This document shows positions 7,514-13,585 of a stretch of DNA of 13,585 bases, one piece after another. Both the position numbers and the translations under genes were made by a program. Within the stretch, counting starts at the first letter, position 1. Every line of letters begins with the position of its first letter. A model generated the notes under the pieces. The model saw only the letters and a program-made list of their open reading frames with translations, was not told where the DNA came from and did not search any database. The DNA is from Alphaproteobacteria bacterium (GTDB taxonomy: Bacteria; Pseudomonadota; Alphaproteobacteria; Acetobacterales; Acetobacteraceae): NCBI GenBank assembly GCA_013298245.1, contig JAAFHD010000050.1, positions 1 through 13,585 of the forward strand, in the 5' to 3' direction.

Positions 7514-9151
7514 TCACTCCAACCCATCATAAAAATCATTGCCCTTGTCATCGACGATGATGAAGGCCGGAAAATCCTCCACCTGCACGCGCCACACCGC
7601 CTCCATCCCCAGCTCCGGATATTCCAACACCTCGACATGCTTGATGCAGTCCTGCGCCAGCCGCGCCGCCGGCCCGCCCACGCTGCCCAGATAGAACCCG
7701 CCATATTTCTGGCACGCGTTACGCACCGCCTTGGACCGGTTGCCCTTCGCCAGCATCACCAGCGAACCACCCGCGGCCTGGAAAGCCTCCACATAGCTGT
7801 CCATGCGCCCGGCCGTGGTCGGGCCGAAGCTGCCGGTGGCCATGCCTTCCGGCGTCTTCGCGGGGCCGGCGTAATAGACCGGGTGGTCCTTGATGTATTG
7901 CGGCAGCCCCTGCCCCGCATCCAACCGTTCCTGCAGCTTGGCGTGCGCGATGTCGCGCGCCACCACGATCGTGCCGGTCAACGACACCCGCGTCTTCACT
8001 GGGTATTTAGACAGCGTCGCGCGGATCGCATCCATCGACTGGTTCAGGTCGATCTGCACCACCTCGCCGGCCGCTTCCTCGTGCTCCGGCAAGTAGTGCG
8101 CGGGCTCCGTTTCCAGCTGTTCCAGGAACACGCCATCGGCCGTGATCTTCGCCTTGATCTGCCGGTCCGCGCTGCACGACACGCCAATGCCAATGGGCAG
8201 CGACGCACCATGCCGCGCCATGCGCACCACTCGCACATCATGGCAAAAATACTTGCCGCCGAATTGCGCGCCGATGCCCAGATTCTGCGTCATCTTGTGG
8301 ATCTCGGCCTCAAGCTCTGTGTCGCGGATCGCGTGCCCGGCCTTGCCGCCCTTGGTCGGTAGCGTGTCCAGATACTTGGTGGACCCCAGCTTCACCGCCT
8401 TCAGCACCGCCTCCGCGCTCGTCCCCCCAATCACCACCGAGAGGTGATACGGCGGGCAGGCACTGGTCCCCAGCGTCTTGATCTTCTCCTCCAGGAACGC
8501 CAGCAATTTCGGCTTGTTCAGCACCGCGCGCGTCTGCTGATACAGGAAGGTCTTGTTCGCCGAACCGCCGCCCTTCAGCACGAATTGCAGGTGGAATTCG
8601 TCGGCCTTGTCCTCACCAGGTGCGGCCATGATGTCGAACTGCACCGGCATGTTGTTGCCGGTGTTCACCTCCTCGAACATGCTCACCGGCGCCATCATCG
8701 AATAGCGCAGATTCGTCTCGGTATAGGCGCGCGCCACGCCGTAGCTCAGCGCCTCCTCCTCATCGCCCTCGACCCAGACGCGCTGGCCCTTCTTGCCGAA
8801 GACCAGCGCGGTGCCGGTGTCCTGGCACATGGGCAGCACGCCGCCGGCAGAGATGTTGGCGTTCTTCAGCAAATCCAGCGCGACGAAGCGGTCATTCGCA
8901 CTCGCCTCCGGGTCATCCAGAATGGCGCGCAGCTGCGCCAGATGCGCCGGCCGCAGCAGATGCGACACATCCTTGCAGGCCTGCACCGCGAGCGCTTCCA
9001 GCGCCGCGGGCGGCACCTTCAGCACGCGCTTGCCCTCCACCTCGATCACCCGCACGCCTTCGATCGGCAGGCGCTTATAGGGCGTCGTGTCCTTGCCCAG
9101 CGGGTACATGGTGCTGAACGCAAAACCGGGGTCGCGGGCATCAAGCGGCAT
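7514..9151 (-). CDS. Fumarate hydratase, class I (Fe-S dependent)
   Basis: The enzyme hydrates fumarate to (S)-malate in the TCA cycle, using an oxygen-sensitive [4Fe-4S] cluster. At 545 aa it matches the single-chain class I family. The three expected cluster cysteines are C109 (LPMCQDTGT), C232 (GTSACPPYH) and C326 (GVSCSADRQ), at positions close to those of E. coli FumA. The N-terminal lyase domain spans about 1-335. The C-terminal domain carries [15 protein letters not shown] (440-454) and [12 protein letters not shown]. An ATG 5 codons upstream (9166) is in frame, but its only purine stretch abuts the codon, while the ATG at 9151 has GGAAGG 7 bases upstream, so I prefer 9151. It heads a tight minus-strand group with two small membrane genes. 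The name fumA/fumB depends on nomenclature, so I give no symbol. Identity is very sure. Confidence 0.95.
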   Translation of the reverse strand: MPLDARDPGFAFSTMYPLGKDTTPYKRLPIEGVRVIEVEGKRVLKVPPAALEALAVQACKDVSHLLRPAHLAQLRAILDDPEASANDRFVALDLLKNANISAGGVLPMCQDTGTALVFGKKGQRVWVEGDEEEALSYGVARAYTETNLRYSMMAPVSMFEEVNTGNNMPVQFDIMAAPGEDKADEFHLQFVLKGGGSANKTFLYQQTRAVLNKPKLLAFLEEKIKTLGTSACPPYHLSVVIGGTSAEAVLKAVKLGSTKYLDTLPTKGGKAGHAIRDTELEAEIHKMTQNLGIGAQFGGKYFCHDVRVVRMARHGASLPIGIGVSCSADRQIKAKITADGVFLEQLETEPAHYLPEHEEAAGEVVQIDLNQSMDAIRATLSKYPVKTRVSLTGTIVVARDIAHAKLQERLDAGQGLPQYIKDHPVYYAGPAKTPEGMATGSFGPTTAGRMDSYVEAFQAAGGSLVMLAKGNRSKAVRNACQKYGGFYLGSVGGPAARLAQDCIKHVEVLEYPELGMEAVWRVQVEDFPAFIIVDDKGNDFYDGLE

Positions 9152-9158
9152 GATCGGG

Positions 9159-9164
9159 CCTTCC
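9159..9164 (-). promoter_or_regulatory. Ribosome binding site deciding the fumarase start
   Basis: On the minus strand GGAAGG is followed by 7 bases and then ATG at 9151. The alternative ATG at 9166 has no properly spaced ribosome binding site, so this element favours the shorter protein. Confidence 0.6.
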
Positions 9165-9181
9165 ATCCTGTTGGCCGGAAA

Positions 9182-9194
9182 CTACCGCAGGTAG
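9182..9194. repeat. Inverted repeat in the fumarase / DUF3604 gap
   Basis: CTACC-GCA-GGTAG is a perfect 5-bp inverted repeat with a 3-base spacer, 16 bases beyond the upstream candidate fumarase ATG at 9166. It could be an operator half-site pair or chance. Confidence 0.3.
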
Positions 9195-9206
9195 CGCGCC
9201 GCGTCA

Positions 9207-9224
9207 GCCTGCTTGCCGGCAGGC
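9207..9224. repeat. Inverted repeat upstream of the DUF3604 gene
   Basis: GCCTGC (9207-9212) and GCAGGC (9219-9224) pair perfectly around TTGCCG. It ends 24 bases before the chosen ATG of the DUF3604 gene. A regulatory role is possible but unproven. Confidence 0.3.
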
Positions 9225-9248
9225 GCCGCACGGGTCCAGGCTGTGCAG

Positions 9249-11519
9249 ATGTCACGCCCCCGTCACCTCGATGTCCCGAACGCCCATGCCGGCCACACCG
9301 CGCGCTTCACCGATTACCGCGCGGCGGAAATCGGCCATGTCGCGCTGACACCGACCGACCCCGTCGAAGCAGGCGCCTACGCCTCCTTCACGCTGGTCTT
9401 CACCGCCGGCCGCTTCGGCATGGATGACACGGGGTCGCTCCGCATCTGCACGCGCCAGGTCAGCGACATTGGCCGCCCGCAATTCACCGACGCCACGGCG
9501 CCCAACTACGTGACGGCGGAAGCCTCCAACGGCGCCAAACTCACCCTCGAATTCCACCCGAAACTCAACATGCGCCCGTGGTCGCGCACCATCACCATCA
9601 CCGTCGCGCGCGGCTTCCTGCACCCGGGCGACACCATCACTGTGCGCCTGGGCGACACGCGCGGCGGCAGCCCCGGCCTGCGCATGCAGACCTATTGCGA
9701 AGAGCACTTCCACTTCCTGGTCCTCGCCGACGTCTTCGCCACCTGCAACTGGGCCCTGCTGCCGCAGCAACCCACGCTGCCGGTGGTGCCTGGCCCGGCC
9801 GTGCGACGCCTGGCCATCCTGCCCACCCACCGCGCCCCCGGCGAAGCCTTTTCACTGTTGCTGCGCGCCGATGACCGCTGGGGCAACCCCGCGCCCTTGC
9901 CTGCCGGCCGTCACCACCTGGCGGCACTCGCCCCCGTCGCCGGTCTGCCCGCGGAATTCGACTGGCCGGAAGGTGCCCGCAGCCACCGCATCGAAGGCCT
10001 GACGACCGAGGCGCGCGAGGGCCTGGTGATCCTGTGGGATGGCACGCCGTCCAACCCCATGCGTGTGGCGCAAACCGGCCTGCGCCCCTACTGGGCGGAC
10101 CTGCACGGGCAATCAGGTGAAACGGTCGGCACCGGCAGCATCGACGCCCTGGCCCGCTATGCGCGCGACCTGGCCGGCGTGGACGCCATCTGCCACCAGG
10201 GCAATGACTTCCAGATCACGCAGGAAGGCTGGGCCGATTTCCAACGCGCCTTCGCCGAATATGACGAGAGCGGGCGCTTCGTGTTTTTGCCGGGCTGGGA
10301 ATGGTCCGGCAACACGGCCTTGGGCGGCGACCGCAATGTGCTCTACCCCGAGGGCGGGCGCGACCTGCACCGGTCGTGCCACGCGCTGGTCGAAGACCTT
10401 TCGGATCACGCGTCGGACGCCAATGACGCGCGCGAGCTGCACGCGAAACTGCGCGCCGAACAGCGCCCGGTTTTGTGCATCCCGCATGTCGGCGGCCGCT
10501 ACGCCAACTTGGAATACGCGCACGACAAATACCTGGAACGCGCGGTGGAAGTGCACTCCGACTGGGGCACCTTTGACTGGCTTTTGCATGATGCGTTCCG
10601 GGTGGGCGGGCGCGTCGGCATCGTGGCGAATTCAGATGGGCACAAAGGCCGCCAGGGCGCGTCGCACCCGGGCGCATCGCAGTTCGGCAGCTATGGCGGG
10701 TTGACCTGCCTGCTGGCGCCGGAATTTTCCCGGGCTGGCGTGTTCGACGCGCTGCGCCGGCGGCACCATTACGCCACCACCAATGCCGCGCGCGTCTTCG
10801 CCGATGCGCGCGTGCAGATCGAGCACGAAGCGAACCAGCACATCGACGACCCGGCGCTGGGCCTGCCGCCGGATGGCCGCGCGCGCGTGGCGATGATGGG
10901 CGATATCCTGTCGGGCGTGCGCGATGCCACCGCGCGCTTCCGCGCCGAAATCATGGCCGCCGGCCCGATCGAGCGCATCCTGCTGTTCAACCGCGAAACG
11001 CTGCTGGAAACCATCCGCCCCGACCACCCGCCCGGCACCCGCCTGCGCGTGCAATGGGAGGGGAGCGAATATCGCGGCCGCGGGCGCGAGACATCCTGGC
11101 AGGGCAGCATCGCGCTGGATGGCACCACCTGGTCCGACGTCACGCCGATCAACCGCTTCAACATCGACCATCGCTTCGAAGCGGATGACACCACGCTGCG
11201 CTTCCAGGGTGTCACGACCGGCGGCTTCCAGGCGATGGACGCGCAGCTTTCCGGCATGGGTGGGCGGCTGCGCATCGACACCAATCTGGTGCAGGCCGAC
11301 ATCCCGCTGGCGGCGCTGCAAGGCCAGGAACATGTGTGGGAAGCCGGCGGCCTCGGGCGCCGCATGCGCGCCTTCCTGCTGCCCCAGGCCGCACCCAGCA
11401 AGATGGTGGTGGAACGCGACATCACCCTGCGCGATGATGCCGACAACGCGATCTACATCCGCGCTACCTTCGAGGACGGGAGTGTGCTTTGGACAAGCCC
11501 CATCTACCTTTTGCGCTGA
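9249..11519 (+). CDS. DUF3604 family protein, PHP-like metallohydrolase
   Basis: This large protein (756 aa) carries a DUF3604 / PHP-type metal-binding core. Candidate ligands in order are WADLHGQS (His286), CHQGND (His316), GWEWSG (Glu351), IPHVGG (His413), EVHSDWG (Glu434, His436) and NSDGHKGR (Asp463, His465). The core spans about 278-510. The N-terminal 275 residues look beta-rich and include a WADLHGQS-preceding segment typical of this family, and the C-terminal 230 residues are also beta-rich (RVQWEGSEY, WTSPIYLL). The family is a predicted phosphoesterase or amidohydrolase of unknown substrate. I see no signal peptide, so it is probably cytosolic. The start is the ATG at 9249; its ribosome binding site is weak (AGG about 9 bases upstream) and a GTG at 9243 is possible. 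The following tctC-type gene overlaps its end by 31 bases. Family assignment is fairly sure. Confidence 0.85.
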   Translation: MSRPRHLDVPNAHAGHTARFTDYRAAEIGHVALTPTDPVEAGAYASFTLVFTAGRFGMDDTGSLRICTRQVSDIGRPQFTDATAPNYVTAEASNGAKLTLEFHPKLNMRPWSRTITITVARGFLHPGDTITVRLGDTRGGSPGLRMQTYCEEHFHFLVLADVFATCNWALLPQQPTLPVVPGPAVRRLAILPTHRAPGEAFSLLLRADDRWGNPAPLPAGRHHLAALAPVAGLPAEFDWPEGARSHRIEGLTTEAREGLVILWDGTPSNPMRVAQTGLRPYWADLHGQSGETVGTGSIDALARYARDLAGVDAICHQGNDFQITQEGWADFQRAFAEYDESGRFVFLPGWEWSGNTALGGDRNVLYPEGGRDLHRSCHALVEDLSDHASDANDARELHAKLRAEQRPVLCIPHVGGRYANLEYAHDKYLERAVEVHSDWGTFDWLLHDAFRVGGRVGIVANSDGHKGRQGASHPGASQFGSYGGLTCLLAPEFSRAGVFDALRRRHHYATTNAARVFADARVQIEHEANQHIDDPALGLPPDGRARVAMMGDILSGVRDATARFRAEIMAAGPIERILLFNRETLLETIRPDHPPGTRLRVQWEGSEYRGRGRETSWQGSIALDGTTWSDVTPINRFNIDHRFEADDTTLRFQGVTTGGFQAMDAQLSGMGGRLRIDTNLVQADIPLAALQGQEHVWEAGGLGRRMRAFLLPQAAPSKMVVERDITLRDDADNAIYIRATFEDGSVLWTSPIYLLR
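11478..11482 (+). promoter_or_regulatory. Ribosome binding site for the TTG start of the TctC-type gene
   Basis: GGGAG lies 6 bases upstream of the TTG at 11489, inside the end of the DUF3604 gene. No ATG or GTG start is available in that frame before the signal peptide, so this element decides the start. Confidence 0.65.
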
Positions 11520-12466
11520 CGCGCCGCGCACTGCCGTTTCTGGCCGCACCCGCCTTCGCGCAGACCTGGCCGGCGCGGCCCATTTTGCTGATCGCGCCAT
11601 TGGCCGCCGGGTCATCGGTGGACATGCTGGCGAGGCTGGTCGCGGAGCAATGGTCGGCGCGCCTTGGTGTGCCGGTGCCGGTGGAAAACCGGCCCGCCGC
11701 CAATGGCACCGTGGCGCTGGGCAATGTCGCGCGCGCGGCACCAGATGGCTACACCGCCACCATCACCGGCCAGACCAGCGTCGCCTTCAACCCGCATCTT
11801 TTCGCGACACTGCCCTATGATCCGCTGCGAGATTTCGCGCAGGTCGGGCGCATCGCGGGCGTGTCGAACGCATTGGTGGTGCGCACCGCATCGCCCTTCC
11901 GCAGCCTGGCGGATGTGCTGGCGGCGGCGCGCGCCGCACCGGGGCGGCTGACCTATTCATCAGGCGGCGTGGGCAGCACGCATCACATCTCCTCGGCGCT
12001 GCTGGCGCAGCAGGCGAATGTGGAATTCACCCATGTGCCCTATCGCGGCGCGCCGCAGGGCATATTGGCGGCGCAGACCGGCGAGGTGGATTTCGCCTAT
12101 TTCAACATCTCGACACTGCTGACTGGCATCCGCGGCGGCCAGTTGCGCGCGCTGGCCGTGACATCCCGCGAACGCAACCCCTTCCTGCCCGACGTGCCGA
12201 CCATGCGCGAAGCCGGCTTCCCCGACTACGAGATGACCACCTGGATCAGCGCTGCGCTACCGGCCGCGACACCCGCGCCCATCCTGGCACGGCTTGAGGA
12301 CGTCATGCGCACCATGCTGGCCGAGGCAGCGGTGCAAACCCGCCTGCGCGACCTGGGCTTCGACCTGCTCCCCTGGATGCCGGCCGCCGAGATGCCCGCC
12401 TTCATCCGCGCCGAACATGCGCGCTGGGGCGAGGTGATCCGCCGCACCGGCGCGCGGCTGGAGTAG
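11489..12466 (+). CDS. Tripartite tricarboxylate transporter substrate-binding protein (TctC/Bug family)
   Basis: This periplasmic binding protein (325 aa) is of the Bug/TctC family, which captures carboxylates and other small acids for TctAB-type transporters or for sensing. A signal peptide covers about 1-24 with a twin Arg (LTRRALPFLAAPAFA, cleavage before Q25), so export by Tat is possible. Family motifs follow: WPARPILLIAPLAAGSSVD (27-45), VENRPAANG (65-73), ARAAPDGYT (81-89), HVPYRGAPQ (182-190), GEVDFAYFN (198-206) and LRALAVTSRERNPFLPDVPT (219-238). The start is a TTG with GGGAG 6 bases upstream, and the gene overlaps the DUF3604 gene by 31 bases, implying co-expression. No tctA or tctB is in the window, which is common because these receptors are often orphans. 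Ligand unknown. Identity is sure. Confidence 0.92.
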   Translation: MDKPHLPFALTRRALPFLAAPAFAQTWPARPILLIAPLAAGSSVDMLARLVAEQWSARLGVPVPVENRPAANGTVALGNVARAAPDGYTATITGQTSVAFNPHLFATLPYDPLRDFAQVGRIAGVSNALVVRTASPFRSLADVLAAARAAPGRLTYSSGGVGSTHHISSALLAQQANVEFTHVPYRGAPQGILAAQTGEVDFAYFNISTLLTGIRGGQLRALAVTSRERNPFLPDVPTMREAGFPDYEMTTWISAALPAATPAPILARLEDVMRTMLAEAAVQTRLRDLGFDLLPWMPAAEMPAFIRAEHARWGEVIRRTGARLE

Positions 12467-12523
12467 CCGGCAGAAAGTCCGTCGCCGCGCCCTCGACCCG
12501 GCCGGGATGTTCCGCGCGAGACC
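12467..12523. other. Short convergent gap
   Basis: This stretch of 57 bases lies between the convergent TctC-type gene and the unknown minus-strand gene. It includes the palindrome CCCGGCCGGG but no stem-loop with a T-tract, so no intrinsic terminator is visible. Confidence 0.4.
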
Positions 12524-13585
12524 CTATGTCGAACTGGCGATCGCCACCGCCAACCCTGGATGCTTCGCCGCCGGGTGCGCGGCGTTGCGGAAGCGCAGTT
12601 CCCCGCCGGCCACCGCGTCGGGCTCCGGCAGGCCGAAAAGTTCCGCGCGGGTGGTGGCGGTCACGGCCAGCACGGGCGCCGCGCCGGGCAGGGTCAGGAA
12701 GCGGCGCACCGCACCTTCCAGCGCCAATGTGTCGCGCAGCGCGCGCCATTCCTGGTGGTCCAGGTCCTCGATGAAGGTGGCCAGGATGCCGGGGCGCTTG
12801 CCGGAAAGGCGCGCGGTTTGGGCGGCCAGACGGCCGGCGACGGCTTGCGCCACCTCGTTTTCCTGGCCCGCACGGGCGGCCAGGACGAAGACGCTGCCGC
12901 TGGCGCGGTCGGCTGTCACGGCCAGGTGCGCATCCGGCCCGAATTGCTGGCGCAGCGCGGCCGGCAGCGTGGCCTGGGCGCCGGCCAGGACCAGCGGGTC
13001 CAGCTTCAGCACGGCATCCGCGCTGCTGTCCTGGCGCTTCTGCGCGGCCAGCAGGGACAGGATGCGGTTTTGCAGCGCGCCCATATCCTGCGCGCCGTCG
13101 GGCAGGGTCATTTTCAGCAGGTAACGGCCGGGGTGGGCGGCCAGCCAAGTCTGCAATTCGGGGTGGATGGCGTCCACCAGGTCGAACCAGGCGCCGCGAT
13201 GCAGGGGGCGGCCAGCCTCGGCGCTGACCACGTCGCAGCAGATTTCCACCGCCATGTTGTCGCGCTGGATCAGCAGGTCATGCGCGGTGCCGTCCAGCAG
13301 GCCGTCGAAGCGGACGGCGAAGCCGCGCGACCGTGCGATGGCGGCGGTGCGGACCAGATGGAAGACCGGGATCAGCGTGGCTTCGCCCGACAGGCCTTCG
13401 CGCACCAGGGCGGCCAGGCGGGCGCGGGATGCTTCGGGCAGGGCGGCGGCTAGGGCGGCCACTTCACGCGCGAAGCCCAGCACGCGGCGTTCGGGCGCGC
13501 CGGCGCGGGCCAGGGCGGCGGGGTCGGCCATGCGGGCCAGGATCAGCTCGGCGGCGTGGCGGCGCTGGGCGGCGCGGCCGCGGAA
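12524..13585 (-). CDS. Unrecognised protein, 5' end beyond the right edge
   Basis: I do not recognise this protein. The frame is open from the right edge to the TAG at 12526-12524. The first ATG inside the window is at 13531 (335 aa from there), but 18 open codons precede it (ending AAELILAR) and read on smoothly, so the true start is probably outside. The protein is Ala/Arg/Leu-rich with no signal peptide or membrane helix. One segment, FDGLLDGTAHDLLIQRD followed by VEICCDVVSAEAGRPLHRG (about 99-129 from Met13531), resembles the sheet order of a PD-(D/E)XK nuclease core, with Cys where the catalytic Lys would be. DLVDAIHPELQTWL and YLLKMTLP follow. The C-terminal half has no motif I can name. 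Codon style matches its neighbours. It converges on the TctC-type gene. The gene is probably real, its function unknown. Confidence 0.7.
   Translation of the reverse strand, partial: FRGRAAQRRHAAELILARMADPAALARAGAPERRVLGFAREVAALAAALPEASRARLAALVREGLSGEATLIPVFHLVRTAAIARSRGFAVRFDGLLDGTAHDLLIQRDNMAVEICCDVVSAEAGRPLHRGAWFDLVDAIHPELQTWLAAHPGRYLLKMTLPDGAQDMGALQNRILSLLAAQKRQDSSADAVLKLDPLVLAGAQATLPAALRQQFGPDAHLAVTADRASGSVFVLAARAGQENEVAQAVAGRLAAQTARLSGKRPGILATFIEDLDHQEWRALRDTLALEGAVRRFLTLPGAAPVLAVTATTRAELFGLPEPDAVAGGELRFRNAAHPAAKHPGLAVAIASST

Larger units (their letters stand above)
9167..9248. promoter_or_regulatory. Divergent fumarase / DUF3604 intergenic region
   Basis: This short gap must hold the promoters of both divergent genes. 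It contains two small perfect inverted repeats, 9182-9194 and 9207-9224. I see no convincing -35/-10 pair. Confidence 0.4.

Noticed and set aside
7454..9427. Long plus-strand open frames (7454-8362 and 8444-9427) opposite the fumarase gene.
   Set aside because: They are rich in Arg, His and Gln as expected for antisense shadows of a GC-rich gene. The fumarase on the minus strand has all three cluster cysteines and clear family motifs.
10632..11741. A 369-codon minus-strand open frame opposite the DUF3604 and TctC-type genes.
   Set aside because: It crosses the ends of two well-supported plus-strand genes and shows no recognisable motif; it is an antisense shadow.
12560..13453. A 297-codon plus-strand frame opposite the unknown right-edge gene.
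   Set aside because: It is Gly/Gln/His/Ala-rich as expected for an antisense shadow and has no motif. The minus-strand frame has a more protein-like composition and runs openly past the window edge. Since the minus gene is itself unrecognised, this rejection is less certain than the others.

Overview
The window reads as ordinary chromosomal DNA from a GC-rich alphaproteobacterium. An Acetobacteraceae member of the Roseomonas/Roseococcus type is the best guess. That guess rests on the high GC, the mrp / hflK-hflC-degP neighbourhood, a class I (Fe-S) fumarase, a PhaB-type reductase and a TctC/Bug receptor. It is inference from gene content and style, because the window holds no rRNA or other marker gene. 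I see no mobile element, CRISPR array, tRNA or rRNA.

Left part (1-5360). The window opens with the first 29 codons of an HNH endonuclease on the minus strand, starting at a TTG behind a strong ribosome binding site. Upstream of it, also on the minus strand, is mrp (an Fe-S carrier P-loop ATPase). Diverging from mrp across a hairpin-rich 176-base gap is hflK-hflC (4-base overlap), followed by a Do/DegP-family periplasmic protease. HflK, HflC and DegP together form an envelope protein quality-control cluster. A perfect 24-base inverted repeat lies between hflC and degP.

Middle part (5360-9166). A G/C hairpin separates degP from a convergent acetoacetyl-CoA reductase (phaB, polyhydroxybutyrate synthesis). 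Divergent from phaB is a histidine-phosphatase gene that looks leaderless. Its stop codon abuts the stop of a convergent minus-strand group, which reads in order: class I fumarase, a four-helix membrane protein and a DUF2798 two-helix membrane protein. These three genes are separated by 3 bases and then overlap by 1 base, so they are probably co-transcribed. The two small membrane genes have visibly lower GC than their surroundings.

Right part (9167-13585). Divergent from the fumarase is a large PHP-like metallohydrolase of the DUF3604 type. A TctC/Bug periplasmic binding protein overlaps its end by 31 bases and starts at a TTG with a good ribosome binding site. Convergent to these, and running off the right edge, is an unrecognised alanine/arginine-rich protein whose N-terminal part weakly resembles a degenerate PD-(D/E)XK nuclease core.

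Most genes are housekeeping. The parts worth a second look are the DUF3604-TctC pair, the fumarase-coupled membrane genes, the unknown protein at the right edge, and several inverted repeats in the intergenic gaps. I found no convincing new multi-gene system.
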